Part shown: positions 1 through 7,386 of the stretch, one piece after another
Layout: every line of letters starts with the position of its first letter
Position numbering within the stretch: the stretch's first letter is position 1
Assembly: GCA_964398805.1 (NCBI GenBank)
Contig: CAYNNI010000040.1
Span: 1-21,346 of the forward strand
Source: CAISDH01 sp964398805
Lineage (GTDB): Archaea; Micrarchaeota; Micrarchaeia; Micrarchaeales; Micrarchaeaceae
Length of the DNA stretch: 21,346 nucleotides
Direction: 5' to 3'
Notes under the pieces: model-generated
What the model was told of the DNA's origin: nothing
Databases searched by the model: none
Seen by the model: the letters and a program-made list of their open reading frames with translations, nothing else
Translations under genes and position numbers: made by a program

Positions 1-130
1 TGTTTCTACAGAAGTTATCTTTTGTTGCGCCTTCGTCGTAGATATACCAGACATTGTTATACCTGCATAGCGCTCTCTTCAGGGACATATTTAAGGCTTT
101 GGAGGCGGGTTTTATGCCTTTGCAGGCACT

Positions 131-292
131 ATGTCGAACTCCAAACTAGAGGGATTTAGGTTCGCAAAACCCGAGGGGCACTTTTGGAGCGCAGGATACA
201 GTAATGGAAGTGTAGGTCCGCGCGACGAGAAAACGGTACAGAACTACATCAGGAGGCAGGATGTTTCTGACCAACTGCAACTTGCGATGTGA
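131..292 (+). pseudogene. C-terminal remnant of IS200/IS605 TnpA transposase
   Basis: The reading frame from the ATG at 131 to the TGA at 290-292 gives 53 residues that resemble the end of a Y1 (HUH) transposase of the IS200/IS605 type: a GHFWSAGY segment, then SVG, then a helix containing NYIRRQ. The tyrosine of that last motif (codon 245-247) sits where the family's catalytic tyrosine lies. The HUH half is absent. In-frame stops occur at 92-94 and 68-70, and no other frame upstream reads as transposase. An intact TnpA is about 130-150 residues, so only the last third survives. A terminal hairpin follows 12 nt after the stop, as expected for the right end of such an element. It cannot be functional alone. 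The call is by motif reading, not a database match. Confidence 0.72.
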
Positions 293-304
293 CTGGCAGT
301 GATA

Positions 305-324
305 CCACGACCTTTAGGTCGTGG
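305..324 (+). repeat. IS200/IS605 subterminal hairpin
   Basis: A perfect 8-bp inverted repeat, CCACGACC and GGTCGTGG, surrounds the loop TTTA. Imperfect-palindrome hairpins of this size near the ends are what TnpA of IS200/IS605 elements binds. A factor-independent terminator is a weaker reading, because the sequence after it (AGAAGGTCATTTTATT) has no immediate T run. Confidence 0.75.
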
Positions 325-402
325 AGAAGGTCATTTTATTAGCAAAGTCCGTACGCCAGCGCTCATTTTTTAGACTTATGCAGATATTACAAGCGTGTTC
401 TT

Positions 403-1473
403 ATGCGCAAGACCGTGTTCCAAGGCACAGTGGACTACATACAGGTCATGGACGAGAGCGGAGCCGTGGACTCCTCGCTCCTTCCTGCGGGCCTCGAAGA
501 CAGCAAGATAGCCGAGATGTACAAGTTCATGTCGTTCACGCGGGCGCTCGACGCAAAGTGCATAAGCCTGCAGAGGCAGGGAAGGCTCGCGACGTACGCG
601 CCCTCCCTGGGCGAAGAAGCTACGCAGGTGGGCAGCGCGATGGCCCTGCGCCCGGACGACATCTTCGTGCCGTCGTTCAGGCAGCACGGCACCTTCCTCG
701 TGAGGGGGCTGCCGCTGGACCTGTTCTTCCTTTACTGGAAGGGCATGGAGGACGGCTGCAGGATACCGCCCGAGGTGAAGGGCCTCCCCTACATAGTGCC
801 CGTATCCACGCAGGTTCCGCACGCAGTCGGCATTGCGTTCGCGCAGAAATACATGAAGAGGGACCGCGCCGTCATCGTGTACCTGGGCGACGGCGGGACC
901 TCGGAGGGCGATTTCTACGAGGCGATGAACTTCGCCGGCGTGTTCAAGGTCCCGCTGGTGACAATAATCGAGAACAACCAGTGGGCCATATCCGTGCCGC
1001 TGAAGGTGCAGACCGCGTCGGAGACGCTGGCGCAGAAGGGCATCGCTGCGGGGCTGCGGTGCGTGCAAGTGGACGGCAACGACGTCATAGGCGTATACAA
1101 GGCAGTGGGCGACGCGATCCAGAACTCGAAGGACGGCGCGACCCTGATAGAGTGCGTCACGTACCGCATGACGATGCACACCACATCTGACGATCCTACA
1201 AAATACAGGAGCGACGAGGAGGTCGCGATGTGGGCGAAGCGCGACCCGATATCGCGCGTCAGGGCTTACCTGTCCGGGAAGGGCCTGTGGAACGACTCGC
1301 TGGAAGCGCAGATGCAGGACGATTACAAGAAGCAGATAGACGCCGGGGTCGAGAAGGCCGAGGCCTTCAAGCAGGACCCGAAGAGCGTTTTCGACAACGT
1401 TTACAGCTCGGTGCCGCAGGTGCTCAAGGCTGAGTACGAGGAGGCTGCGGGCGCGAACTTCTGGCTAGGGTGA
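403..1473 (+). CDS. pdhA: 2-oxoacid (pyruvate) dehydrogenase E1 component, alpha subunit
   Basis: This is the TPP-dependent decarboxylase subunit that, with the beta subunit, decarboxylates a 2-oxoacid and reductively acylates the lipoyl group of E2 in the cytoplasm. The TPP/Mg motif is clear: GDGGTSEGD at about residues 162-170 and the paired asparagines at 191-192, the usual ~28-residue spacing. The YRMTMHTTSDDP stretch near 254-265 matches the conserved active-site loop. Length (356 residues) is normal for heterotetrameric E1alpha. The ATG at 403 is the first in-frame start; no ribosome site precedes it, and T/A-rich stretches at 366-383 could hold a TATA element, so a leaderless or short-leader message is likely. 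It is first in a four-gene operon, with the next gene 1 nt away. Substrate preference, pyruvate versus branched-chain acids, cannot be decided from sequence; pdhA is used by convention. Confidence 0.93.
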   Translation: MRKTVFQGTVDYIQVMDESGAVDSSLLPAGLEDSKIAEMYKFMSFTRALDAKCISLQRQGRLATYAPSLGEEATQVGSAMALRPDDIFVPSFRQHGTFLVRGLPLDLFFLYWKGMEDGCRIPPEVKGLPYIVPVSTQVPHAVGIAFAQKYMKRDRAVIVYLGDGGTSEGDFYEAMNFAGVFKVPLVTIIENNQWAISVPLKVQTASETLAQKGIAAGLRCVQVDGNDVIGVYKAVGDAIQNSKDGATLIECVTYRMTMHTTSDDPTKYRSDEEVAMWAKRDPISRVRAYLSGKGLWNDSLEAQMQDDYKKQIDAGVEKAEAFKQDPKSVFDNVYSSVPQVLKAEYEEAAGANFWLG

Positions 1474-1474
1474 C

Positions 1475-2443
1475 ATGATGCAGATGAACATGGCAAGCGC
1501 GATCAACAGCGCCCTCGACGCGATACTCACCGAGAACCCCAACTCGATGGTGCTCGGCGAGGACGTAGGCAAGGACGGCGGCGTATTCAGGGTCACCGAC
1601 GGGCTCCAGGCGAAGCACGGCCTAGACAGGGTCATCGACACCCCGCTCGCGGAGTCGGGGATAATCGGCGTCTCGATAGGCATGGCGCTCTCAGGCATGC
1701 TTCCAATACCGGAAATGCAGTTCGCCGGCTTCATGTACCTCGGCTTCGACCAGCTAGTGAGCCACGCGGCGAGGTACCGGAGCCGGACCAGGTCGGCTTT
1801 CTCGGTCCCGATGATAGTGAGGACGCCCATAGGCGGCGGGGTCCGGGCGCTGGAGCACCATTCGGAGAGCCCAGAGGCGCTGTACTCACACGTAGGCGGC
1901 CTGACAGTCGTGGTGCCGTCATCGCCCTACGACGCGAAGGGCCTTCTCATCAGGGCGTCGCACATGCACGACCCTGTAATATTCCTCGAGCCCACCAAGC
2001 TCTACAGGCTGTTCAAGCAGGAGGTGCCGGATAGCAGCTACGAGGTAGAGCTCGGCAAGGCCGCGAGGCTCCGCGAGGGGGACGAGCTGAGCATAATCAC
2101 GTACGGCACAATGGTGCCCGTGGTCAAGAACGTAGTAGAGAAGAAGAGCCTCTCCGCGGACATCATAGACCTGCGCACCATAAACCCGCTTGACGAAGAT
2201 GCCGTGCTGGCGAGCGCGAAGAAGACCGGCAAGGTGCTCATCGTGCACGAGGCTCCGCTGAGCTTCGGCGCCGGAGCCGAGGTTGCGGCAAGGATAGCCG
2301 AGAAAGCGATATTCGAGCTTGATGCGCCGATCATGCGCGTGGCCGCGCCAAGCCTGCCCTTCCCGTTCCCGGGCTACGAGCAGTACTACCTGCCGAACGA
2401 GGAGAAGGTGTCGCGAGCTATAGACAAGCTGATGGCTGAGTGA
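1475..2443 (+). CDS. pdhB: 2-oxoacid (pyruvate) dehydrogenase E1 component, beta subunit
   Basis: A transketolase-like E1beta of 322 residues, the family's usual length. The N-terminal part holds LGEDVGKDGGVFRVTDGL and DTPLAESGIIGVSIGMAL, the latter with the glutamate that activates the TPP aminopyrimidine ring. The C-terminal transketolase domain follows from about residue 195, with IITYGTMV and IIDLRTINPLD. It pairs with the E1alpha just upstream (1-nt gap) to form the alpha2beta2 decarboxylase. A GGTGA ribosome site at 1469-1473 lies 1 nt before the ATG at 1475 but 4 nt before a second ATG at 1478, so the true start may be 1478. The next gene, E2, begins 1 nt after its stop, implying translational coupling. 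Confidence 0.93.
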   Translation: MMQMNMASAINSALDAILTENPNSMVLGEDVGKDGGVFRVTDGLQAKHGLDRVIDTPLAESGIIGVSIGMALSGMLPIPEMQFAGFMYLGFDQLVSHAARYRSRTRSAFSVPMIVRTPIGGGVRALEHHSESPEALYSHVGGLTVVVPSSPYDAKGLLIRASHMHDPVIFLEPTKLYRLFKQEVPDSSYEVELGKAARLREGDELSIITYGTMVPVVKNVVEKKSLSADIIDLRTINPLDEDAVLASAKKTGKVLIVHEAPLSFGAGAEVAARIAEKAIFELDAPIMRVAAPSLPFPFPGYEQYYLPNEEKVSRAIDKLMAE

Positions 2444-2444
2444 G

Positions 2445-3746
2445 ATGAAGGACATAAGATTCGTAGATGTCGGGGAGGGCATCACCGAGGGGCACCTGCA
2501 GAAATGGCTTGTCGGCGACGGCACGCAGGTGAAGGAGGACCAGCCCGTGGTGCAGGTCGAGACCGACAAGGCGATGGTGAGCGTGCCCGCGCCGATAGAC
2601 GGCACCATAAAGATAATGGCGAAGGACGACACAATACTGCACGTCGGAGATGTCCTCGCATACATAGGCACGCCGCAGGAGCTCGCCAACATACCACAGC
2701 CGGCAGCGCAGCCGGCAGCGCAGCCCGCGGCGCAACCCTCCGCGCCCGCTCCAGCCGCGCAAGCCACGGCGATAAAGTCCGCCGCTGCCCAGGAGTTCCT
2801 CAAGTCTATTCAATCCGTAAAACCAGAGCCTGCGCCTGCAGCGCCGAGCGCCCAGGCGCGGGAGACCCTTGCAACGCCCTCGGTCCGGAAGCTGGCGCGC
2901 GACCTTGGCGTCGACATATCGCAGCTGGCAGGAACAGGGCCTGCAGGCCGCATCCTGGAGAGCGACGTGAAATCAGCGTCAGCAAAGCCCGCACAGCAGC
3001 CCGCGCCATCGAAACCTTACCTGCCCGAGGAGCAGCCCACAGGGGAGACGGAGCGCATACCTCTGACCCAGACCCGCAAGGCGATCGCAAGGAACGTGGA
3101 GGCGTCGCTCGGAATACCCGCCGCTGTCCACATGGACCTGATCGACGCCCAGGCGTTGTTCGACACTGTGCAGAGGGAGAAGGGACGGATGCAGTCCGAA
3201 CTGGGCGTGCACCTGACATTCCTGCCGTTCATCATAAAGGCCGTTGTAGAGGCCCTGAAGGAAAACCCAAGCTTCAACGCCAGCTATGATGCCGAGCGCA
3301 TGGAAATTGTGCGCAAGAAATACTACAACGTCGGGCTTGCGGCTGAGGCGCCCGACGGCCTCAAGGTCGTGGTCATAAAGGGCGCGGACCGGAAGAGCAT
3401 ACTCGACATCGCGAGGGAGATACAGCAGCTGCACACGAAGATAAACGACCAGACCATAACCCTCGAGGAGATGCGCGACAACACTTTCACGATAACGAAC
3501 ATAGGCAGCCTCGGCGGCGGCTTCCTGTCGGTGCCGATAATAAACCACCCCGATGTCGCGATACTGGGCACGCACATGATAGCGGACATGCCCGTCGTAC
3601 GCGAGGGCAAGGTCGTGGCGCGGAAGACGCTGCCGATATCCCTCGTGTTTGACCACAGGGTCGTGGACGGCGCCGAGGCGGTCCGCTTCGCGAACGCCCT
3701 CAAGAAATACCTCGAGGATGTGGACTTCCTCGAGATGCTGAGCTAA
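2445..3746 (+). CDS. pdhC: 2-oxoacid dehydrogenase E2, dihydrolipoyl acyltransferase
   Basis: This is the core acyltransferase, moving the acyl group from lipoate to CoA. Domains in order: one lipoyl domain at residues 1-76, with the lipoylated lysine predicted as K42 in ETDKAMV; an Ala/Pro/Gln-rich flexible linker at about 84-140; a peripheral subunit-binding domain at about 143-176 (TPSVRKLARDLGVDISQLAG...GPAGRI); a second short linker; and the catalytic domain from about 203 to 433, ending with the active-site DHRVVDG (H404, D408). Length of 433 is typical of single-lipoyl E2s. It begins 1 nt after E1beta. The linker is encoded by near-identical 12-base units. Function requires lipoate attachment, and no lipoate ligase or synthase gene is seen in this window. 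Confidence 0.95.
   Translation: MKDIRFVDVGEGITEGHLQKWLVGDGTQVKEDQPVVQVETDKAMVSVPAPIDGTIKIMAKDDTILHVGDVLAYIGTPQELANIPQPAAQPAAQPAAQPSAPAPAAQATAIKSAAAQEFLKSIQSVKPEPAPAAPSAQARETLATPSVRKLARDLGVDISQLAGTGPAGRILESDVKSASAKPAQQPAPSKPYLPEEQPTGETERIPLTQTRKAIARNVEASLGIPAAVHMDLIDAQALFDTVQREKGRMQSELGVHLTFLPFIIKAVVEALKENPSFNASYDAERMEIVRKKYYNVGLAAEAPDGLKVVVIKGADRKSILDIAREIQQLHTKINDQTITLEEMRDNTFTITNIGSLGGGFLSVPIINHPDVAILGTHMIADMPVVREGKVVARKTLPISLVFDHRVVDGAEAVRFANALKKYLEDVDFLEMLS
2697..2738 (+). repeat. In-frame 12-bp tandem repeat in the E2 linker
   Basis: About three and a half copies of a 12-base unit, CAGCCGGCAGCG, encode Gln-Pro-Ala-Ala repeats. The first two copies are identical and later ones differ at wobble positions. 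Because the unit is a multiple of three, slippage would alter linker length without breaking the frame. Ala-Pro linkers give the lipoyl arm its mobility. Confidence 0.85.
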
Positions 3747-3756
3747 CGGTGCTTGC

Positions 3757-5127
3757 ATGGTGATGGGTTCTTTGCCTCAACAAGAAGACCTTGTCGTGAT
3801 AGGCGGAGGCGTAGGCGGATACTTCGCGGCGATACGCGCCGCGCAGCTGGGCATGAGCGTCGCCATCGTCGAGAAGGGCAAGATGGGCGGCCACTGCCTC
3901 AACTACGCCTGCATACCCTCGAAGCTGATGATAAAGGCCGCAGACATATTCTATGAGGCGCAGCACTCGCAGAAATTCGGCATAAGCGCGTCCGCGGCGG
4001 TAGATGCGAAGAAGCTGCTCGAATGGCGCATCTCAGTTTCGAAGAGGCTTGAGGACGGCGTCAGCTTCCTGTGTAGGTCCAACGGCGTCGACATGCTCAA
4101 CGCAGCAGCGACATTCCTTTCCTCGAATTCGGTCCAGCTCACCGATGGGGTGACGCTCCAGTTCAAGAAGGCGGTGATAGCGACGGGCTCCGAGCCCGCG
4201 CCGCTCCCGGGATTCGAGTTCGGAAGCAGCGTAATGGACTACAAGCAGGCTCTGATGATGGACCGCATCCCGAAATCAATGGTCATAATCGGCGCGGGCT
4301 ACGTCGCGGTGGAACTTGGCACGCTCTTTGCGAAGTTCGGGACCGAGGTGCACATAATAGCAAGGTCCGACGTGCTGCGCACATTCGACAGGGATGCTGT
4401 CGCGCTGGTGAAGAAGCGCATGCAGGACCTCGGAGTGCAGGTCCATACGGGAGTGACTCCGGCATCGCACGACTCCGGCTCGGTGACTCTCAGCAGCGGC
4501 GAGACGATAACCGCAGACGCCATCGCCGTGGCCATCGGCCTCTCCCCCTTTACGAAGGATCTCGGCCTCGAAAACACGAAGGTGCAGCTCGACGAGAGGG
4601 GCTTCGTGAAGGTCGACTCTGCTCTGCGCACCACGGACCCTAGCATACTTGCTGTTGGCGATGTGATCGGCGAGCCGATGCTTGCGCACAAGGCGATGCG
4701 ACAGGGCATAGTCGCGGCAGAGGTCGCGTCCGGAGCCAGCGCCGCATACGACAACCTTGTCGTGCCCGCGGTGATATTCTCAGATCCCGAGATCGCGATA
4801 GCCGGCAGCGTCGAGGAGCGGGAGGGCGTCAAGGTGACGAAGTTCCCCATGACCGCGATAGGCAGGGCCGTGGCGCTCGACACAACGAACGGATTCGCCA
4901 AGATCGCTTACGATGCCGACAACATCGTCAGGGGCGTGGAGATGGTGTCCGACGAGGCGAGCTCTATGATAGCCGAGGCTGCGCTCGCGATAGAGATGGG
5001 CGCAACCCTCGAGGACATAGCAGATACGATACATCCCCACCCGACGTACAGCGAGGCCATGCAGGAAGCGGCGGAAGCCGCGCTGGGCAGGCCCATACAC
5101 TTCTTCTACGGGCCGCAGCGGAAGTAA
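3757..5127 (+). CDS. lpdA: Dihydrolipoamide dehydrogenase (E3)
   Basis: A FAD-dependent disulfide oxidoreductase that reoxidises dihydrolipoyl-E2 and reduces NAD+. It has the N-terminal FAD site GGGVGG (residues 16-21), the redox disulfide C47/C52 in GGHCLNYACIPSK, a second dinucleotide fold starting near residue 174 (VIIGAGYVAVELG), the FAD-binding TDPSILAVGDV, and the C-terminal active-site HPHPTYSE (H428 and E433) contributed across the dimer. The usual motif is GGTCLNVGCIPSK, so His and Tyr-Ala are local variants. Length (456) is normal. It starts 10 nt after E2; GGTG at 3748-3751 is a suitable ribosome site, with a second ATG at 3763 possible. As last gene of the complex operon it is almost certainly the dedicated E3. 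Confidence 0.93.
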   Translation: MVMGSLPQQEDLVVIGGGVGGYFAAIRAAQLGMSVAIVEKGKMGGHCLNYACIPSKLMIKAADIFYEAQHSQKFGISASAAVDAKKLLEWRISVSKRLEDGVSFLCRSNGVDMLNAAATFLSSNSVQLTDGVTLQFKKAVIATGSEPAPLPGFEFGSSVMDYKQALMMDRIPKSMVIIGAGYVAVELGTLFAKFGTEVHIIARSDVLRTFDRDAVALVKKRMQDLGVQVHTGVTPASHDSGSVTLSSGETITADAIAVAIGLSPFTKDLGLENTKVQLDERGFVKVDSALRTTDPSILAVGDVIGEPMLAHKAMRQGIVAAEVASGASAAYDNLVVPAVIFSDPEIAIAGSVEEREGVKVTKFPMTAIGRAVALDTTNGFAKIAYDADNIVRGVEMVSDEASSMIAEAALAIEMGATLEDIADTIHPHPTYSEAMQEAAEAALGRPIHFFYGPQRK

Positions 5128-5150
5128 GCTATAGAAACCTGTATTGCTAG

Positions 5151-5891
5151 ATGAATTGCATGGCTCCTACACCCGTGCAGGCCCAGCAGAAGCCTTACAC
5201 AATTGATTACATCGGCAAGGAGACTCCGAACGTCTCGCTATTCAGGCTCAGGGCCGCGGATTCTGCGAAGCTGGACTTCCATCCCGGGATGTTCGTGATG
5301 CTCGAGTGCAGGGACCCTGCCAGCGGCGCGAAGGTGTCGCGCGCGTTCTCCATAGCCTCGGCCCCGCAGCAGGACTATCTCGAGTTCATAATAGGGATGG
5401 TGCACGGAAGATTCACCTCCAATCTCGACAGCGCGAAGGTGGGCGACACGCTCTACGTCACGGGCCCGTACGGCCAGTTCACGTTCTCCCCGGAAACTGA
5501 CAAGAAAGCGCTCTTCCTTGCCGGCGGCACCGGCATATCGCCGTTCATGTCCATGCTCCGCTCCATAAAGCTCCTCGGCACAGGCAACGACGTATGCATG
5601 CTCTACAGCGTCAGGTACCCCGCGGAGATAATAAGGAAGGCAGAGCTGGACGAGCTTTCCCCGCAGATAGGGCTCAGGCTCGGCGTTACTGTGACCAGGC
5701 CGCAGCCCGGCGACGGATGGGCCGGAGAGACCGGGCACATAGACGCGGACATGATAAAGAGGCTGGTCCCGGACTACGCGCAGCGTACGCCGTACATATG
5801 CGGGCCCCTTGCATTCGTCAAGGCGATGAAGGACGCGCTGTCTTCCTTGGGCGTGCCCGCGGAAAGCATAAGAGCTGACGTATGGGGATAG
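5151..5891 (+). CDS. FAD/NAD(P)-binding oxidoreductase, ferredoxin-NADP reductase superfamily
   Basis: A 246-residue flavoprotein with the two-domain FNR fold. The N-terminal FAD barrel carries RAFS at 64-67, the flavin-binding RxYS-type motif with Phe in place of Tyr. The NAD(P) domain has GGTGISPFMSMLRSI from 125 and YICGP at 215-219. There is no fused iron-sulfur domain or cysteine cluster, so it needs a partner such as a ferredoxin. The partner is unknown. It lies 23 nt after E3 on the same strand and may be co-transcribed, which suggests a role in redistributing electrons from NADH made by the complex, but that is inference. The start is ambiguous between ATG 5151 and ATG 5160. The fold assignment is firm; the physiological reaction is not. 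Confidence 0.85.
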   Translation: MNCMAPTPVQAQQKPYTIDYIGKETPNVSLFRLRAADSAKLDFHPGMFVMLECRDPASGAKVSRAFSIASAPQQDYLEFIIGMVHGRFTSNLDSAKVGDTLYVTGPYGQFTFSPETDKKALFLAGGTGISPFMSMLRSIKLLGTGNDVCMLYSVRYPAEIIRKAELDELSPQIGLRLGVTVTRPQPGDGWAGETGHIDADMIKRLVPDYAQRTPYICGPLAFVKAMKDALSSLGVPAESIRADVWG

Positions 5892-5904
5892 CCGCGGTCC
5901 GCGG
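5892..5904 (+). terminator. Possible terminator hairpin after the oxidoreductase gene
   Basis: CCGCGG-T-CCGCGG is a perfect inverted repeat directly after the stop codon; as RNA it would form about 5 bp with a tiny loop. A second small one, CTAG-ATT-CTAG, follows at 5909-5919. There is no strong T run, so termination here is only suggested by position. It also marks the switch to more AT-rich sequence. Confidence 0.35.
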
Positions 5905-5949
5905 CGGGCTAGATTCTAGTTTCATAGGCGGCAGAGGCAGATATCCACA

Positions 5950-6213
5950 TCACAGCCGTCTTACCATCCCTAGTACCTTCTTACCTTTCTGAGAAATCAC
6001 ATAGGCATTGTAATACTTGCCCTCTACAGCCACGCCCGCAGTCTTGACAAGGTCATACTTCCTTAACCTTGATAACTTTGCCGAGAGCGTTCTTCCGTTC
6101 CTTATCTTCGCTCGTAGTTCGCTAAAGCGTTTGGGCGTACCCAGTAATTCGAGTATGTCTAGCGCATAGGGGGATAACATCAGTTTCAAGAGGTCTCTCT
6201 TATCGTCCTCCAT
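5950..6213 (-). CDS. Small winged helix-turn-helix DNA-binding protein
   Basis: An 87-residue protein that reads as a single winged-helix domain: an N-terminal helix (LLKLMLSPYALDILELL), a helix-turn-helix (RFSELRAKIRNGRTLSAKLSRLRKYDLV) and a beta wing with a final helix (YYNAYVISQKGKKVLG). This resembles the HxlR/ArsR/PadR-like regulators common in archaea. There is no ligand or metal-binding domain and no cysteine pair, so the signal it senses is unknown. It is divergent from the glycosyltransferase gene, with an 85-bp gap rich in TATATC half-sites, so autoregulation together with control of that gene is the simplest idea. A TATA-like ATATAC about 21-28 nt before the ATG implies a leaderless mRNA. 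Base composition is more AT-rich than in the flanking operons. Confidence 0.75.
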   Translation of the reverse strand: MEDDKRDLLKLMLSPYALDILELLGTPKRFSELRAKIRNGRTLSAKLSRLRKYDLVKTAGVAVEGKYYNAYVISQKGKKVLGMVRRL

Positions 6214-6233
6214 GCGAGCTTATCTGGAAAAAT

Positions 6234-6243
6234 GGTATATCTG
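6234..6243 (-). promoter_or_regulatory. Predicted TATA element of the wHTH gene
   Basis: Read on the minus strand this is CAGATATACC, 21-30 nt before the wHTH start codon, the spacing expected for a leaderless archaeal promoter. It also contains one of several TATATC half-sites found across this intergenic region. Confidence 0.45.
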
Positions 6244-6263
6244 TTCTACTGAAAGTATAATCG

Positions 6264-6281
6264 GATATATTTAAGTATATC
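6264..6281. promoter_or_regulatory. Palindromic operator candidate overlapping the glycosyltransferase TATA box
   Basis: GATATATTTAAGTATATC is an 18-bp interrupted palindrome; it differs from its own reverse complement only at positions 7 and 12. Its core TTTAAGTA (6270-6277) is a good archaeal TATA box centred about 25 bp before the GTG at 6299, so a protein bound here would block TBP. Further TATATC copies lie at 6286-6291 and at 6236-6241. A dimeric winged-helix protein from the adjacent gene is the obvious candidate ligand. Confidence 0.5.
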
Positions 6282-6298
6282 TCGTTATATCAAATAGA

Positions 6299-7336
6299 GT
6301 GTCCTTGACGAATTTCAGGCTTCGCAGAAGCCGGTGTCCTCGCATTTCGGTAATAATTACTGCTTATGATCGGAAACAATTTTTAGAAGGGGCCATCTAT
6401 TCGGTATTGAACCAGACCCTCGACATATCCCGGTACGAGATTATCGTGATTACCAACTTCCACGATGATGGAATTGAAAACCTATGCAAGCGGAAGAAAA
6501 TACGGTATCTGATCTCGAATAGGAAGCCCAAGGGAGAGTTTCTATATGAAGCGATTAAGCATTCAAAAGGAAGCGTGATTTCCCTGCTGGATGATGATGA
6601 TTTATTTCTGCCCAATAAATTGGAAGTGTTAAATGACGCATTCGAGGACGAGAACCTGATATACTTTCATAATGCTTTGACTGCCGTAGATGAATTGGGG
6701 AACAGCATCGATTTTAGCTTTCACACTACAAGCATAAAGATCATAGAACGCGAGAACATCCGCGTCAATATACCCATCCTATTTAAGGAGGGCGGCTATT
6801 TCAACAGCAGTTCAACAACATTCAGGAAGAAAATCCTTAACAGCAGAAAGTACAAATACCAAAATATAAGTTCCCCTGATTCTTTTATTTTCTACGTCTC
6901 CTTATGCTCCATATGCGAGTCCCAGCATAGGATGCGTTTCACCAAGCGGATCCTGACCCGCTACCGATTCAGTCCTAGGATTCGGCAGTACGCACTCACG
7001 ACCTATATAAACTGCAAAGAGCGCGTTTGGAAAGAGCGTTGCTCAGAATCCGATTATTATGTGCACATTCTTAGAAGAAATAACCTGCTTGGATATTTTA
7101 CGAAGGAATTTTCTAGGTATCGTCTTGCCTACAAATTCTATTCTATATATCATCACAGCAAGCGATTCAATCCAAAACTGTCCGATTATATTCGCCTCCT
7201 ATGCCCTCCTGTCTCTAAGATTGACGTTGCGCTGCTATCCGCGGCATTCCCGAAGCTGATCAGGCAGCACTTGATAAAGCGCAGATTTCTTTCCGAACGG
7301 AAATTTGAGTCAAACTACGAAGGATGGATAAACTAG
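6299..7336 (+). CDS. Family 2 glycosyltransferase (GT-A fold)
   Basis: A 345-residue protein opening with the GT2 nucleotide-sugar fold: RISVIITAYDRKQFLEGAIYSV near residue 15, then VLNQT, and an acidic SLLDDDD run at 96-101 that supplies the DxD metal/UDP-sugar site. The C-terminal two thirds is basic and rich in Tyr, Arg and Lys, with no membrane segment, so it is probably cytoplasmic or peripherally bound. Donor and acceptor sugars cannot be predicted. The start is taken as GTG 6299 because the TATA box is about 25 bp upstream (leaderless); TTG 6305 is an alternative. Codon use is distinctly AT-rich (many AAA, ATA, TTT, TAT) compared with the GC-rich neighbours, suggesting recent acquisition. 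No other sugar-polymer gene adjoins it; the only partner is the divergent regulator. Confidence 0.82.
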   Translation: MSLTNFRLRRSRCPRISVIITAYDRKQFLEGAIYSVLNQTLDISRYEIIVITNFHDDGIENLCKRKKIRYLISNRKPKGEFLYEAIKHSKGSVISLLDDDDLFLPNKLEVLNDAFEDENLIYFHNALTAVDELGNSIDFSFHTTSIKIIERENIRVNIPILFKEGGYFNSSSTTFRKKILNSRKYKYQNISSPDSFIFYVSLCSICESQHRMRFTKRILTRYRFSPRIRQYALTTYINCKERVWKERCSESDYYVHILRRNNLLGYFTKEFSRYRLAYKFYSIYHHSKRFNPKLSDYIRLLCPPVSKIDVALLSAAFPKLIRQHLIKRRFLSERKFESNYEGWIN

Positions 7337-7386
7337 GAGTCATCAAAATCTGCAGTGTATGGAGGAAAGACTTCAAAGAGTGAAAA

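Larger units (their letters stand above)
95..333 (+). mobile_element. Decayed IS200/IS605 right-end fragment
   Basis: This spans the transposase remnant, the hairpin at 305-324 and the short tail ending GGTCA at 329-333. The order TnpA C-terminus, short spacer, subterminal hairpin, short terminal sequence is the standard right-end layout of the family. No left end or intact gene is present, so the left boundary is arbitrary. It ends about 70 bp before the E1alpha start, so the operon's promoter lies in or next to the insertion scar. Confidence 0.6.

Noticed and set aside
321..1190. A 289-codon frame overlapping E1alpha
   Set aside because: It is shifted relative to the E1alpha frame that has the TPP motif, and its start would lie inside the transposon hairpin.
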